The position numbers and the translations under genes are program-made. The notes under the pieces were generated by a model that saw only the letters and a list, made by a program, of their open reading frames with translations, was not told the DNA's origin and searched no databases. A stretch of 64,000 nucleotides of DNA from the NCBI GenBank assembly GCA_021782995.1, contig JAJXUI010000001.1, forward strand, positions 62,001 to 126,000, read 5' to 3'. The first letter of the stretch is position 1. Each line of letters opens with the position of its first letter. The stretch is from Pseudomonadota bacterium (GTDB lineage: Bacteria; Pseudomonadota; Gammaproteobacteria; Burkholderiales; Gallionellaceae). Below, in pieces: positions 34,901 to 44,559 of this stretch.

Positions 34901-35803
34901 CAGAAACTGCGCGACAATCCGCTATGCGCACAACAGGAATACGATGCCAAGCTGGATGCCGCAGATCCGGGATTGCACGCCAGGCTGGGTTACGATCCCG
35001 AGGCAAGCCCGGTAGCGCCTGCCATTCTTGTGACGCGACCAGCGATGGCCATACTGCGTGAGCAGGGTGTGAACGGGCATGTGGAGATGGCTGCTGCGTT
35101 TGACCGTGCAGGTTTCAAAGCGGTGGATGTGCATATGAGTGACATCATGACCGGCCGCATCAGCCTGCAGGAATTCAAGGGGCTGGTGGCCTGTGGCGGA
35201 TTCTCTTATGGTGATGTACTGGGGGCAGGTGAAGGCTGGGCCAAATCCATCCTGTTCAATCCGCGTGCACGCGATGAATTTTCTGCCTTCTTCAGCCGCA
35301 AGGACACGTTTGCGCTTGGGGTATGCAACGGCTGCCAGATGATGAGCAACCTGCAGGAAATCATTCCCGGGGCGGAGAACTGGGCGCACTTCTCCCGTAA
35401 CCAGTCTGAACAGTTCGAAGCGCGTTTTGTCATGGTTGAGGTGCCGAAAAATCCGTCCATCCTGTTTGAAGGCATGGCGGGCAGCCGCATGCCGGTCGTG
35501 GTGTCGCATGGCGAAGGCTATGCCGATTTTGGCAGCGCCAAACGCCAGAAAGAGGCGCTGATTGCTTTGCGCTATGTCGACAACTATGGCAAAGCCACTG
35601 AAACCTATCCATTCAATCCGAATGGCTCGCCACAGGGGATTACCGGGTTGACCACGGCAGATGGCCGTTTCACCATCATGATGCCGCATCCGGAGCGGGT
35701 GTTCAGGGCATTGCAGAACTCCTGGAGGCCTGCGGACTGGAATGAAAGTGGTGCCTGGATGCGCATGTTCCAGAATGCGAGAAACTGGGTGGGCAAGGTT
35801 TGA
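31925..35803 (+). CDS. purL: Phosphoribosylformylglycinamidine synthase, single-chain form
   Basis: A 1292-residue enzyme of purine synthesis that makes FGAM from FGAR, ATP and glutamine. The N-terminal PurS-like domain ([14 protein letters not shown]) is followed by a linker and two AIRS-like halves ([31 protein letters not shown] ...). The C-terminal glutamine amidotransferase has the nucleophile C1134 in GVCNGCQM and a His-Glu pair in MPHPERVFR. The single-chain form is typical of gamma- and betaproteobacteria. The ATG at 31925 is the family start; the frame is open upstream for another 370 codons but that is not coding. A terminator follows. Confidence 0.97.
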   Translation: MFLNIAGKPALSRFRLDKLRAAVKAVAPDLTLETTRHRYFAEMKSALSATDMQLLLRLLSVDKADEKGFAKLHGLLVIPRLGTISPWSSKATDIAHHCALPAITRLERGVEYYFKSRGGHAISRSDLKSIMSLLHDRMTETVVTEMQGIETRIFAQGEPKPLSTVDILQGGSNALTVANYEMGLALSNDEIDYLVENFRKLQRNPTDVELMMFAQANSEHCRHKIFNADWVIDDEKQAMSLFAMIRNTHNRHPQGTIVAYSDNSSVIEGAEIDRFYPGLEQDYGYSKELTHILMKVETHNHPTAISPFAGAATGSGGEIRDEGATGTGSKPKAGLAGFSVSNLNIPGFEQPWENNPYGKPSRIASALQIMLEGPIGSAAFNNEFGRPNLAGYFRTFEESVNGEMRGYHKPIMLAGGVGNISAGHTEKQGLPVGALLIQLGGPGMLIGLGGGAASSMDTGANAENLDFDSVQRGNPEMQRRAQEVIDRCWQMGKNNPILSIHDVGAGGISNALPELVHGGGRGAKFELRKVTLEEKGMSPMQIWSNEAQERYVLAIAPERLAEFQAMCARERCPFAVLGHAIEADRLTVHDELYGNDAVDMPLSVLLGKPPKMTRNVKREKVKLPGLDDGKIRLKEAISRVLSLPSVADKTFLISIGDRTVGGMTARDQMVGPWQVPVADVAVTMMGFATRMGEAFAMGERTPLALIDAPASGRMAIGEAITNIAAAKIASIGDIKLSANWMAAAGHHGEDAALFDTVKAVGMELCPELGISIPVGKDSMSMRTAWQEGDDRKSVTAPLSLIISAFAPTQDVGKTLTPQLLADTDTVLLLLDLGNGKNRMGGSALAQVYRQVGNTAPDVDDAGNLKAFFNAIQTLNGEGKLLAYHDRSDGGLLATLCEMSFASHIGLDVSLDALKGDVLEVLFNEELGAVIQVRKRELASVLQVCNQAGLKQVHEVATLNRRGMFNISAGGKKLYAENAIVLQRIWSATTFELQKLRDNPLCAQQEYDAKLDAADPGLHARLGYDPEASPVAPAILVTRPAMAILREQGVNGHVEMAAAFDRAGFKAVDVHMSDIMTGRISLQEFKGLVACGGFSYGDVLGAGEGWAKSILFNPRARDEFSAFFSRKDTFALGVCNGCQMMSNLQEIIPGAENWAHFSRNQSEQFEARFVMVEVPKNPSILFEGMAGSRMPVVVSHGEGYADFGSAKRQKEALIALRYVDNYGKATETYPFNPNGSPQGITGLTTADGRFTIMMPHPERVFRALQNSWRPADWNESGAWMRMFQNARNWVGKV

Positions 35804-35821
35804 TTGCTTTGCTGCAAAAAT

Positions 35822-35851
35822 AAAAAAGGCGGCCATCAGGTCGCCTTTTTT
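35822..35851. terminator. Bidirectional terminator after purL
   Basis: Thirteen base pairs, including one G-T, join 35822-35834 (A-rich then GGCGGCC) with 35839-35851 (GGTCGCC then Ts) around an ATCA loop. T-runs on both strands suit the convergent genes on each side. Confidence 0.9.
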
Positions 35852-35875
35852 ATTGAGGGTAATACAGCCAGAAAA

Positions 35876-36673
35876 TTACTTGATGGTCGCTTTTTCGCGC
35901 AACTCCATGATGGCTTTCTGCACCAGCTGTTGTTGCATATGCTGTGTCAGCTGTGGTTTTACCTCATCAAAAGAGGGCACTTTCAGGTCGCGAGTGTCAT
36001 CCAGGCGGATAACATGCCAGCCAAACTGTGATTGCACAGGTGCGCTGATCTGCCCCTTGTTCAGTGCAACCATGGCATCTGCAAAAGGCTTTACAAAATT
36101 GCCGGGAACAGCCCATCCCAGGTCGCCACCTTTTACGCTGGAGCCCGGGTCCTGGGATTTGTCCATGGCCACATCTTCAAATTTCTTGCTCTTCAGCTGA
36201 TCTTCAACGGCTTTGGCTTCTTCTTCGGTTTTTACCAGGATATGGGAGACCTTGTATTCCTTGTTGCCGCGCAGTTTGTTCACGCGATCAAATTCTTTCT
36301 TCAGCTCGTCATCGCTCAGGGGGTGGCTTTTCACATAGTCTTGAATGTATGCGCTGGCGAGGATGGTCTGCTTGGACAGATCGATCTGCTGCATCACTTC
36401 CGGCTTTTTCGCCAATCCCTTCTTGTTGGCAGCCTGTGACAGCAATTCGATATTGATCAGTTCTTCACGCACTGCGTTCTGCAGTTCTGGCGAGTTAGGC
36501 TGGCCTTGGGCTGTTGCTGCCTTGAGACGCGCATCAATGCGAGATTGCGGGATCGTGATGCCATTGACAGTAATGGTCTTGGCACTTTCATCGCCCTTGG
36601 CCTGCGCCTGGAGACTGACAGCGGCAAATGCACTGACCAGCGCGACAACTGCAAAATTCGTGTATTTCAACAT
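35876..36673 (-). CDS. Periplasmic parvulin-type peptidyl-prolyl isomerase
   Basis: A 265-residue protein with a signal peptide (about 1-25, ending SLQAQA). The N-terminal helical region (RIDARLKAATAQGQPNSPELQNAVREELINIELL) is a SurA/PrsA-like chaperone domain. The parvulin domain runs from YKVSHILVKTEEEA to FGWHVIRLDD, with KGGDLGWAVPGNFVKPFADA. It helps fold exported proteins. The length and single parvulin domain are as in PpiC/Cbf2-type proteins of betaproteobacteria. It is probably transcribed alone, or with the bolA group upstream, from which it is 61 bases away. Confidence 0.93.
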   Translation of the reverse strand: MLKYTNFAVVALVSAFAAVSLQAQAKGDESAKTITVNGITIPQSRIDARLKAATAQGQPNSPELQNAVREELINIELLSQAANKKGLAKKPEVMQQIDLSKQTILASAYIQDYVKSHPLSDDELKKEFDRVNKLRGNKEYKVSHILVKTEEEAKAVEDQLKSKKFEDVAMDKSQDPGSSVKGGDLGWAVPGNFVKPFADAMVALNKGQISAPVQSQFGWHVIRLDDTRDLKVPSFDEVKPQLTQHMQQQLVQKAIMELREKATIK

Positions 36674-36734
36674 GGTCTGGGTTCTTTCAAAAAATTAAAT
36701 ATAATCAAGATATTGAAACTTTACCGCAAAAATC

Positions 36735-36998
36735 TTAGAGTTCGTCAGGTGCATAGGCCTTGATATTCAAGGCATGAATGTCCTGTTTCATCATGGTAAC
36801 CAGCGCTGAATATATCATACGGTGTCTGGCCAGCGTGTTGTTGCCGGCAAATTGACCTGACACGATATGCAGGGTGTAGTGCCCGCCGCCAGAGCGGGCA
36901 CCTTCATGGCCCGCATGCAGGTGGCTGTCATCAATGATTTCAAGATGCGATGGCTGCAAAACCGCTAGCAGTTCACGCATACGTTCAATGCGGTTCAT
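36735..36998 (-). CDS. BolA family protein
   Basis: An 87-residue BolA-type protein. [29 protein letters not shown] carries the conserved histidine region used in iron-sulfur cluster handling with monothiol glutaredoxins, and RHRMIYSAL is the C-terminal motif of the family. Its start overlaps the end of the yciI-like gene by four bases (ATGA), so they are translationally coupled. It could be BolA or IbaG. Confidence 0.93.
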   Translation of the reverse strand: MNRIERMRELLAVLQPSHLEIIDDSHLHAGHEGARSGGGHYTLHIVSGQFAGNNTLARHRMIYSALVTMMKQDIHALNIKAYAPDEL

Positions 36999-37297
36999 GC
37001 AGGAAAGACTTTCCGGAAAGGTTTGACTTCAACTTTTGCGTATACACCGGCCGCAACATAGGGGTCGGCTTGTGCCCATTCCTTGGCTGAAGCCAGGGTG
37101 GGAAATTCCGCTACGATCAGGCTGCCGGTGAAGCCGGCAGCACCGGGGTCATTGCTGTCGACCGCGGGGAATGGACCTGCCAGGATCAGCCTGCCTTCGT
37201 CCTGCAGGGTTTGCAGGCGGGATAGGTGGCTGGGGCGAACAGACAGTCGTTTATCCAGACTGTCTGGCGTATCAAGTCCGGTAATTGCATACAACAT
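36995..37297 (-). CDS. YciI-like protein
   Basis: A 100-residue YciI/YCII-family protein. The start [31 protein letters not shown] is typical, with the conserved histidine (HLSRLQ) and aspartate region, then the [37 protein letters not shown] tail. The fold is ferredoxin-like and the biochemical role is not established. It lies between yciB and bolA, as in many betaproteobacteria. An in-frame upstream extension overlaps yciB and was dropped. Confidence 0.93.
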   Translation of the reverse strand: MLYAITGLDTPDSLDKRLSVRPSHLSRLQTLQDEGRLILAGPFPAVDSNDPGAAGFTGSLIVAEFPTLASAKEWAQADPYVAAGVYAKVEVKPFRKVFPA

Positions 37298-37299
37298 TT

Positions 37300-37911
37300 T
37301 CAGCTTCCTTCCTTGTCTGTCTCGATATGTTTGGCCAGCATGGCGGCTTGTGCAATCAGAAAGACGAACATGATGCCACTGGTACCAAACAGTTTGAAGT
37401 TGACCCATGTGTCAGTGGAGAAGTTCCATGCAACATAGAGGTTCGCGAGACCCAGTCCGATGAATAGCCCGCTCCACGCCAGGTTGAGTTGCCCCCAGAC
37501 CTTGTCGGGCAGGCTGAGTTTGGTTTCCATCAGGCTGCGGATGAGGTTTTTGCCGAAGAAGATTCTGGAAAACAGCAGGGCGGCAGCAAACAGCCAGTAT
37601 AGTGCGGTGGGCTTGATCTTGATAAAAGCCTCATCGTGCAATGCCAGGGTGGCACCGCCGAAGACCACGATGATGGCGAAGCTGACCCATAGCATGGTAT
37701 CGACTTTGCCGTGCCTGTACTTGACCCAGATGATCTGTGCCAGTGTTGCGACCATCGCCATCGCGGTTGCAAACAACACGGGAAGATGTGCTGCATCTGC
37801 CTGGTAATTCAGGGAAGTTGCCAGCGCCTGTGCCTGATCAGGAAATATGCCTGCCAGCTTGAAAACTGCAAAAAACAGGATGACGGGGAAAAGATCAAAA
37901 AGGAGTTTCAT
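37300..37911 (-). CDS. yciB: Inner membrane-spanning protein YciB
   Basis: A 203-residue membrane protein of the YciB/IspZ family (intracellular septation protein A). The start [23 protein letters not shown] is the conserved N-terminus, followed by five hydrophobic segments and the conserved [10 protein letters not shown] and [21 protein letters not shown] regions. It influences envelope and septation processes. It is 2 bases upstream of yciI, so yciB-yciI-bolA is one operon. A longer frame from 37950 adds 13 residues. Confidence 0.94.
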   Translation of the reverse strand: MKLLFDLFPVILFFAVFKLAGIFPDQAQALATSLNYQADAAHLPVLFATAMAMVATLAQIIWVKYRHGKVDTMLWVSFAIIVVFGGATLALHDEAFIKIKPTALYWLFAAALLFSRIFFGKNLIRSLMETKLSLPDKVWGQLNLAWSGLFIGLGLANLYVAWNFSTDTWVNFKLFGTSGIMFVFLIAQAAMLAKHIETDKEGS

Positions 37912-38103
37912 AAGGTTCGCGATTATCCCGGCGATGGCAGCTTCTGTCAAAGTTGCGGTTGGCAGAAGGCCGTGGAGGAGATGAGTAAAGCTGGTTCAGG
38001 GGGTTACGCTATCAGCTTCAAAGTGGGGCGTGTGTTTTGGAGTATGCTTTCATGCGAAAGTTTTCTGTATCCAGATGGTGAATGTTTATATTAATATAAC
38101 CAC

Positions 38104-39591
38104 ATGAATATTAAATTATATTTAAGCTCTCCCTGGGCGCGTGCGGGTATGCTGGCAGTGCTGATCGCACTGGTGGAAACCTTCATTATGGTGATGGCAC
38201 ATGATTGGCTTGTACCTGACATTTTTTCCGAGCGTGCATGGAATTACATAGACCCTGCACTGCTGGTGCTGGTCATCATGCCGGCCCTGTATTTCCTCGT
38301 ATTGCGCAAACTGCAGGAGGAATTGAACTTGCGCAGGAAGGCCATTGAGGCACTGGAAAGTTACCGCAGTCATCTGGAAGAAGAAGTCAGGCAGCGTACA
38401 GTTGAACTGGAAACAGCCAAGGAGGCAGCAGAAGTCGCATACAAGGCAAAAGCGCGTTTCATCAGTGATATCAGTCATGAAATCCGCACGCCGATGAATG
38501 CAATCATAGGCTGGAATTACCTGTTGCAGAAGGAAATCAGCGAGCCACGCTGGAATGCACAGCTGGTCAAGGTGGGTGAGGTTTCCAATCACTTGCTGAA
38601 AGTCATCAATCACATGCTGGACCTGTCAAAGATCGAGTCTGGTCAGTATGTGCTGGAAGAAACGGATTTCATGTTGACCGACCTGATAGACGAAATTGTT
38701 GCCAGGCTGGACGAGGCTGCCCTGGACAAGGGGCTTACCCTGAGGGTGGAGATTGATCCGATGATTCCAGCCCTGCTGCATGCGGATCCGCTGAGACTGG
38801 GGCAGATCCTGGTCAACTTCATTAGCAATGCGATCAGGTTTTCCGAGCATGGGGAAATTGTGGTGCGCGCATTCATGCTGGAGGAGCGTGCACAACGCGT
38901 GACTTTGAAAATGGAAGTGCAGGATCAGGGTGTCGGGCTGACAGAAGCGCAGCAGGAACAGCTTTTTCAGCGTTATACCCAGCCTGTCGGTGGTGGCAGC
39001 GGAAAGATGGGGAGTACCGGTTTGGGCCTGGTGATTACCCGTGAGCTGGTGGCGATGATGGGAGGGGAAGTTGGCGTGCGCAGCAGGCTGGGTGAGGGCA
39101 GTACCTTCTGGATGACTGCGGGCATGAAAAAAGTTGAGCATAAATCCGGATCGCCGGAAAACACTGGAGCCTTGCTGCTGGATGATCCTGGCTTGATATT
39201 GTCATCAAAATATCGCGACAGCCTGGTCTTGCTGGTTGAAGATGAGCCGTTCAATCAGGAAATGACTCGGGAAGTTTTGCAGGCAGCAGGGATGGTGGTT
39301 GATGTGGCAGCCAATGGGCTGCAAGCTGTCGAGAAGGTGCAAGGCAGGCACTATGCCCTGGTGATCATGGATGTGCAGCTGCCAGTCATGGATGGGCTGG
39401 AAGCCACGCGCAGGATCCGCCAGCTGCCGGGGCGGCGGAATTTGCCTGTACTGGCCATGACAGCGAATGTTTCGGTAGAAGATCGTGCTTTGTGCGTTGC
39501 CTCCGGCATGAATGACTACATCGGCAAACCGGTCGATCCGGATGCGTTGTATGCCATGATGCTGTTCTGGATGAAAAAGGCAGGCGAGTGA
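38104..39591 (+). CDS. Hybrid histidine kinase with two membrane segments and a receiver domain
   Basis: A 495-residue sensor kinase. Membrane segments lie at about residues 13-33 and 50-67, with about 16 residues between them, so there is no real periplasmic sensor domain. A coiled-coil region (~70-115) leads to the phosphoacceptor H125 in ISHEIRTP. The ATP-binding domain has the N box [12 protein letters not shown] and GLGLVI. A receiver domain follows, with D423 in [12 protein letters not shown] and a KP pair in YIGKPVD. It has no HPt domain; a partner phosphotransfer protein and an output regulator must lie elsewhere. It starts 192 bases downstream of the divergent yciB start. Confidence 0.94.
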   Translation: MNIKLYLSSPWARAGMLAVLIALVETFIMVMAHDWLVPDIFSERAWNYIDPALLVLVIMPALYFLVLRKLQEELNLRRKAIEALESYRSHLEEEVRQRTVELETAKEAAEVAYKAKARFISDISHEIRTPMNAIIGWNYLLQKEISEPRWNAQLVKVGEVSNHLLKVINHMLDLSKIESGQYVLEETDFMLTDLIDEIVARLDEAALDKGLTLRVEIDPMIPALLHADPLRLGQILVNFISNAIRFSEHGEIVVRAFMLEERAQRVTLKMEVQDQGVGLTEAQQEQLFQRYTQPVGGGSGKMGSTGLGLVITRELVAMMGGEVGVRSRLGEGSTFWMTAGMKKVEHKSGSPENTGALLLDDPGLILSSKYRDSLVLLVEDEPFNQEMTREVLQAAGMVVDVAANGLQAVEKVQGRHYALVIMDVQLPVMDGLEATRRIRQLPGRRNLPVLAMTANVSVEDRALCVASGMNDYIGKPVDPDALYAMMLFWMKKAGE

Positions 39592-39599
39592 CTACAGAC

Positions 39600-39824
39600 T
39601 CATTTGCCGGGTTTGATGTTGCGTAAGAGTTGGCGCACGGCAAGCGCCATCAGGATGGCGCCGGCGGCAATGGAGGGTGGAGCATAATTTCCAAGACTGG
39701 CAAGCTGCGGGAAAAAGTCAAAGTCAGCAAACTGCTTTGCCAGACCGATCCCGAGCAGGAACATGCCCACCAGATCAAGTATGACGAAAGTTGGGGAAAT
39801 CGGGGATTTGACGGATTCTGTCAT
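39600..39824 (-). CDS. Small two-segment membrane protein, unknown function
   Basis: A 74-residue protein with two hydrophobic segments (about residues 12-30 and 46-64) and a basic C-terminus (RNIKPGK). An AGGA ribosome binding site precedes the ATG. It converges on the hybrid kinase gene with only 8 bases between the stops. I see no motif that gives a function. Confidence 0.6.
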   Translation of the reverse strand: MTESVKSPISPTFVILDLVGMFLLGIGLAKQFADFDFFPQLASLGNYAPPSIAAGAILMALAVRQLLRNIKPGK

Positions 39825-40161
39825 GATATTCCTGTGTCGTTATGGTAAATGCCGCGAGTACATGGCGCCAAGGGTAAATGTATGCCGGTTACAGCCTGAG
39901 TGAATGAATGGGACATATTACCGGCAGTATGCCTGAAAATTCCGCAAGCCAGATTGCATTGTCGCGCAAAACCGGCGAATGATAACTTTCATGGCTTGCC
40001 GATTCATGCTGCGCTGGAGCAATACGGGGCTGGTATTGTGCAAGCAGCAGTGGATGCGGACTGTCATATAAAAATCTGGATCATAGGATAGTTGTTGTGA
40101 TCTTCCCGGAATGGGGGCGTAATATGCAAATTTCAGCATTCCTTGCACACTGGGGGTGGCG
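39825..40161. other. Intergenic gap of 337 bases with no recognised feature
   Basis: I see no gene, strong hairpin or clear promoter here. Short open frames on both strands lack a ribosome binding site and look like chance. The gap must hold the promoters of the divergent 39600 and 40162 genes. Confidence 0.6.
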
Positions 40162-41073
40162 ATGAGGCTCAGACTAATGCATCCTGTTTCCTGTTTCAGG
40201 CAGTCACTATTGCTGACCGGCATGCTGCTTGCAGCAGGCTTGGCAAGGGCAGAGTACACAGTGTTTTCCCGGGAGGTCGACCTGAGTGCAAATCTTGGCC
40301 TGCAATACGATGATAATGTCACTCGAGCCAATCGTGCTGTCGATAAACTTGGAGACCACGCATATAGTGCAGAACTTGGCGCGCGGATGCACTTGCCGTT
40401 TGCCAGTCATGTGCGCGGGGTGCTGGGGGCTGGCCTGAATGGGGAAAGTCATGATCTTTATGGCGGCTTGAACCACGCCACTGGCAGTCTGCAAGGCGAA
40501 TTGCAGTATCGCAACTCTGCAGAGTTCGGTTCTCCCTTGTATGCCCTGTTCCTGAGGGGTTACGTCGATCAGTATGAATCCTCCCTGCGTACCGGCAGCA
40601 GATATACGGCGGGAATTTCGATGCGCCAGTCACTGACCGACCGCATAGGCTACTTTGTTGCGATAGCCCATGACAGGCGAGTAACAAACAGTGAGGTATT
40701 CTGCATTTCAGAAGATTCGCTGCGGCTGAATGTCGACTATGCCACCGGTCGTCGCGGAACACTCTATCTGGGTGGCGAGCTGCGCAAGGGTGATGTGGTT
40801 TCCACTGGCCAGTCATCGCTGGAAAATATCGATATGGCTGAGGTGTTCACACAGGATGGTGCTTTCCCCGGCGCACAGCTGTATGCCTACCGTTTCAAGG
40901 GCGAATCGACACTGTATACACTGGGCTACAACCTGGGATTTGGTGCACATCATGCGCTGGATTTTTCCTGGCGCACCATTGAGTCCAGGTCGAGTGTGCG
41001 CCCAGCATACGCAATCAATCCATCCATATACCAGGTGAACCAGTATTCCGTTGTTTACCTGTATGCATTCTGA
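40162..41073 (+). CDS. Outer-membrane beta-barrel-like protein next to a heme lipoprotein
   Basis: A 303-residue exported protein. The signal peptide (about residues 12-31) ends at GLARA-EYTVFSRE. The mature chain is a series of alternating strands (LSANLGLQYDDNVTRANR, YSAELGARMHL, GVLGAGLNGESHDLYG) and ends in phenylalanine, which points to an outer-membrane barrel. Starts at ATG 40162 and GTG 40156 are both possible; the ATG has GGGGGTGG upstream. It lies 10 bases before a large heme-bearing lipoprotein, so they are cotranscribed. It resembles porin-like or OmpW-like barrels loosely; I cannot name a family. Confidence 0.7.
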   Translation: MRLRLMHPVSCFRQSLLLTGMLLAAGLARAEYTVFSREVDLSANLGLQYDDNVTRANRAVDKLGDHAYSAELGARMHLPFASHVRGVLGAGLNGESHDLYGGLNHATGSLQGELQYRNSAEFGSPLYALFLRGYVDQYESSLRTGSRYTAGISMRQSLTDRIGYFVAIAHDRRVTNSEVFCISEDSLRLNVDYATGRRGTLYLGGELRKGDVVSTGQSSLENIDMAEVFTQDGAFPGAQLYAYRFKGESTLYTLGYNLGFGAHHALDFSWRTIESRSSVRPAYAINPSIYQVNQYSVVYLYAF

Positions 41074-41083
41074 GGAGGTCGCC

Positions 41084-43171
41084 ATGCATCGAAGCTTGCA
41101 TCAGGTCTGTTTCCCGTTGCTGCTGCTCATCCTGCTGCTGGGCGGATGCGGCCGTGGCAAGAATGCAAATGATGTATTTCCCGGCAGCAGCGCCAGTGTG
41201 GCGAGTGTCAGCGGTCCCGACAGCTTCCTGCTATTCCCAAATCCGCAAAAGCAGGATGACAATACCCTGCAAACAAACACCACGGCTTATGCCACGGCTT
41301 ATTACGAAGCGATTGATCCATCGAACGACAGGGACACGCTGGACAAATGGAAAGCCGCCAACGGTTTTGGTGGTAGCACCGGCTCGGAAGTAAATGTCGT
41401 GTTTGGGGATGTCAATGATCTGGGGTATGGCAGGCGACTGACTGGCCGGAAGAATGCAGATGGCACGATGGCCTTCATGGTGGAGAATTACCTGGTATCG
41501 GCAGTGGCGAATTACGAATACAACGATTTTAATGTGGAAGCGGCCATCTTGCAGGACCAGCGCTGGCATGTCGGTACCAACGGTATCGAATTCAGTCCAG
41601 CGCTTGGTGACAGCGTGACGGCGAATTGCGGGAATTGCTTCGTCAAGTTCTATACCTTCAATCCGTCAACGGGTACCCGCTTGCTGCAAGCGCAACTGGA
41701 TGGCCGGGGAGACAAGGCAATGCCAGGCATATGCGCAAATTGCCATGGCGGGCGTGATGATGCACTCACTCCGGCGACCGACTCTCCTACGGGCAAGCAG
41801 CTATTTCCTATTGTATGGAATTCCGTAGTCAAGAAGCGTGGCGACCTGACCGCCAAACTGCAACCATTTAATGTCGGCACGTTTGGCTATTCAACCAGGC
41901 CGGGTTATGCCCGCACGGATTTGGAGGCAAACCTGAAAATCCTTAACCAGTGGGTATTGTGCAGCTATCCCTTGCGCAACCTCACGGTCACTCCTACAGG
42001 CAATGCAGAGGATGTCTGCAGGCGGGTAGCGGCTTCGAATGAATGGCAGGGCACTGCTGCTGAAATGGTGAAATCCTGGTATGGAGGCAATGGCATGCCG
42101 AATGCGGCGTTCTCGGATACCTATGTGCCGGCCTACTGGCAAACTGCAAACGCCTCAGCTTCGGCAGAAAATCTTTACAAGACAGTGATCGCGCCTACAT
42201 GCAGGGTATGTCATATCCTGCGTGGTACCAAGGCCCAGGCAGGATGGACTGCAAACTATACATATGATGCGGGCATCAGCTTTATGATGTACAAGGATCC
42301 TGCCCTGTCAGGGCAGGATTTTTACAACTTTGCTGGGCAAATCAAGTCGCACATTATCGACCGTGGCAATATGCCGCTGTCGAAAATCATCTACAACCGC
42401 TTCTGGAACAGCAGCCAGCCTGAAACGATGGCAGATTTTCTGGCTTCAGCGCAGTCCGCAGCAGTCCGCGACAGTAATAATGCGGTGCTGAAACCAGGTC
42501 GGCCTGTCGCCAAGCCGGGCCCGAACCGTACGACGACTTCGCCTGTCACACTGAGTGGTGCGGACAGCCTGTTTGCAAGCAGTTATAGCTGGTCTCTGGT
42601 TTCTGGCCCCGGCACTTTAACCAATACCACAAGCGTATCTCCGACACTGACTTCTTCGCCCGGCGTCAATATCGTACGCCTGGTGGTAAGCAATGGCACA
42701 ACCAGCAGCGCCCCTGTAGATGTGCAGATCACGGTCAGCACCTCCCTGAGCCCCTTCCCGGCGCCGGCTGCGGTGCGTTTTTCCGATATCAAGGCGATCC
42801 TGCAAAGTACTTCAGCAGGATGCAGCGGCTGTCACATTGACCCGATACTCAATGCAACCATCAGCCAGCCAATTTCCTATGCCAATTATGATCGAAATGG
42901 AGATTCGGTCACGGATGCCAAGGATGATCGCTGGTTCTATACCGAGCTGCGCGCGCGTATCAACTTTACCGATATCGAAGCCAGTCCGTTATTGCGCAGG
43001 CCTGCAGGACTTCAGCATGGCGCCGGGTATATCGTGCTGGATGCGTCTTTGACCACGAACTGTTCAGGAGTTTATCCGGAGTGCCCGACCGGAATGACCT
43101 CTGGCCAATATAACGCGGCTGTTTACAACATGTTCGTGAACTGGATACTTAACGGAGCGCCTTACCAATAG
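41084..43171 (+). CDS. Large triheme c-type lipoprotein with a central Ig-like region
   Basis: A 695-residue protein with a signal peptide and lipobox LLGGC (lipid-modified C22), preceded by a GAGGAGG ribosome binding site. Three CXXCH motifs start at cysteines 217, 373 and 580. Another CXXC (182-185, CGNC) lacks a histidine. Residues ~470-555 look like a PKD/Ig-type module (KPGPNRTTTSPVTLSGADSLFASSYSWSLVSGPG). The third heme lies in a C-terminal part like those of DUF1588-type or bacterial lipoprotein cytochromes. With the preceding barrel it might form a surface electron-transfer or binding system. Side chosen in the envelope is not known. This is inference from layout, not from a known complex. 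Confidence 0.78.
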   Translation: MHRSLHQVCFPLLLLILLLGGCGRGKNANDVFPGSSASVASVSGPDSFLLFPNPQKQDDNTLQTNTTAYATAYYEAIDPSNDRDTLDKWKAANGFGGSTGSEVNVVFGDVNDLGYGRRLTGRKNADGTMAFMVENYLVSAVANYEYNDFNVEAAILQDQRWHVGTNGIEFSPALGDSVTANCGNCFVKFYTFNPSTGTRLLQAQLDGRGDKAMPGICANCHGGRDDALTPATDSPTGKQLFPIVWNSVVKKRGDLTAKLQPFNVGTFGYSTRPGYARTDLEANLKILNQWVLCSYPLRNLTVTPTGNAEDVCRRVAASNEWQGTAAEMVKSWYGGNGMPNAAFSDTYVPAYWQTANASASAENLYKTVIAPTCRVCHILRGTKAQAGWTANYTYDAGISFMMYKDPALSGQDFYNFAGQIKSHIIDRGNMPLSKIIYNRFWNSSQPETMADFLASAQSAAVRDSNNAVLKPGRPVAKPGPNRTTTSPVTLSGADSLFASSYSWSLVSGPGTLTNTTSVSPTLTSSPGVNIVRLVVSNGTTSSAPVDVQITVSTSLSPFPAPAAVRFSDIKAILQSTSAGCSGCHIDPILNATISQPISYANYDRNGDSVTDAKDDRWFYTELRARINFTDIEASPLLRRPAGLQHGAGYIVLDASLTTNCSGVYPECPTGMTSGQYNAAVYNMFVNWILNGAPYQ

Positions 43172-43183
43172 GCGGAGCTGTTG

Positions 43184-43210
43184 CAGGCTGCGGGAAAGCA
43201 GGGCAGCCTG
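43184..43210. terminator. Possible hairpin between convergent genes
   Basis: CAGGCTGC (43184-43191) pairs with GCAGCCTG (43203-43210) around an 11-base loop. There is no T-run, so terminator activity is uncertain. It lies between the heme lipoprotein and the convergent FecR-domain gene. Confidence 0.35.
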
Positions 43211-43226
43211 TTGCGATGATTGTTGT

Positions 43227-44015
43227 TCAGTAATCTCGGCGTGGTGAGGTATAGCGATCGTTGGCAAATACAAAGGGCGTGGTGCGGCCGACCAGCGCCT
43301 CGACCAGGGCCAGTTCCTGGTCGGTATGGTCGATGAAGGGGGCATTGCGCACGTCCTTGCCGTTTGGATCATTTACGATATACACCGGCCTGTCATGATG
43401 TTCCGATTTGATGGTTTCATGGATGTCCGGGTTGTTGTTTGACATGACCTCAGTCATACCGTAACAAGTGCAGAAATAGGTTTGCTCTGGATCCGACGAC
43501 ACATAAAATCCGGTGCCGCGTATACCCAGTGTGGCGGTACTGGTCTTGACCTGCATCGGGCTGTTGCGTGAAACCGAGAGCAGCTTCCCTGCCAGCAGTT
43601 TCATGCTTGCGATCATGGAGGTTTCAGCTTCCCTGGGTTCAGGCGCTACGACCGTGGTATGTCTTTTGGCAGGGGGTTGGGTGGGTGGCTTGCGGGCTTC
43701 CATGACAAGGTTGCTGTTGTCGCGCAGTATCATTGAGTTGTTGCCGTTCACGACAAAGATGATTTCACTCCCCTTGCCGGTCTGTATGGTGTCTCCCGCA
43801 TTGATCGGCGTGCTGAGGGTTGCGAGCTTGCCATTGACCGTCACTTCACCATTGAGGCGATAAATGGACTGGTTGGGCGGCAACTTGGCAGGTCTGCTGC
43901 CAAACAGGCTATCTGCAAAAGCGCCTGCAGAGGTCAGTCCTGAGCCAAAGAATCCTGCTGAAAGCGCCTGGATTAGTATCCGGCGCAGCGGGTCATCCGG
44001 TTCATCGTGTCTCAT
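43227..44015 (-). CDS. FecR-domain protein
   Basis: A 262-residue protein. Residues ~15-35 are a hydrophobic stretch that can act as a membrane anchor or signal. The FecR domain covers ~45-175 with GEVTVNGKLATLSTPINAGDTIQTGKGSEIIFVVNGNNSMILRDNS and TATLGIRGTGFYV. A short tail contains FCTCYGM (CXC) and a run of charged residues. FecR proteins often carry signals from the envelope or bind surface structures. No sigma factor is adjacent, so signalling to an ECF sigma is not supported. It is convergent with the heme lipoprotein gene. Confidence 0.8.
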   Translation of the reverse strand: MRHDEPDDPLRRILIQALSAGFFGSGLTSAGAFADSLFGSRPAKLPPNQSIYRLNGEVTVNGKLATLSTPINAGDTIQTGKGSEIIFVVNGNNSMILRDNSNLVMEARKPPTQPPAKRHTTVVAPEPREAETSMIASMKLLAGKLLSVSRNSPMQVKTSTATLGIRGTGFYVSSDPEQTYFCTCYGMTEVMSNNNPDIHETIKSEHHDRPVYIVNDPNGKDVRNAPFIDHTDQELALVEALVGRTTPFVFANDRYTSPRRDY

Positions 44016-44032
44016 GTTGCCTCCCTTGAAAG

Positions 44033-44428
44033 TTAAGCGGGGTCAAATGTCAAAGATGCAGAGTTGATACAATACCTCAAGCCGGTAGGCGGGGGGCCGT
44101 CTTCAAATACATGCCCCAAGTGCGCATCGCAGCGAGCACATAATACCTCCGTGCGAACCATGCCATATTTGTGATCGGTTCGCGTTGCAATCACTTCAGG
44201 GCTGACAGGTTGCCAGTAGCTGGGCCAGCCACTGCCGGAATCATATTTCTGCTGTGAACTGAATAAGGGTGTGTTGCAGCAGGCACACAGGTAAATTCCC
44301 TTGGCATGATTATCCCAGTATTTCCCCGTGAAAGCAGGCTCTGTGCCGCATTGGCGGCAAATGTGGAATTGTTCCGGTGTCAGTTCCTGCTGCCATTCTG
44401 CATCGGATTTCGCGATTTTGTCATCCAT
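44033..44428 (-). CDS. msrB: Peptide-methionine (R)-S-oxide reductase
   Basis: A 131-residue MsrB that reduces methionine-R-sulfoxide in proteins. Zinc-site cysteines are C48, C51, C97 and C100. The catalytic C120 is in [18 protein letters not shown] and [10 protein letters not shown] are family motifs. No signal peptide is present, so it is cytoplasmic. An extra CXXC lies at residues 24-27. The upstream gap of 131 bases to phoH is A+T-rich and likely holds its promoter. Confidence 0.96.
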   Translation of the reverse strand: MDDKIAKSDAEWQQELTPEQFHICRQCGTEPAFTGKYWDNHAKGIYLCACCNTPLFSSQQKYDSGSGWPSYWQPVSPEVIATRTDHKYGMVRTEVLCARCDAHLGHVFEDGPPPTGLRYCINSASLTFDPA

Positions 44429-44559
44429 GTGTTCCTCCAGTGACCGGGGTGAAGAATGGTAATGGTTTATCCACCCGTCTTGATTGATCAGGTGGATTGC
44501 GCATATAACATAACAAATTGATTATATTATATAAAATATACTGAATGGGAGTTTGCCTA

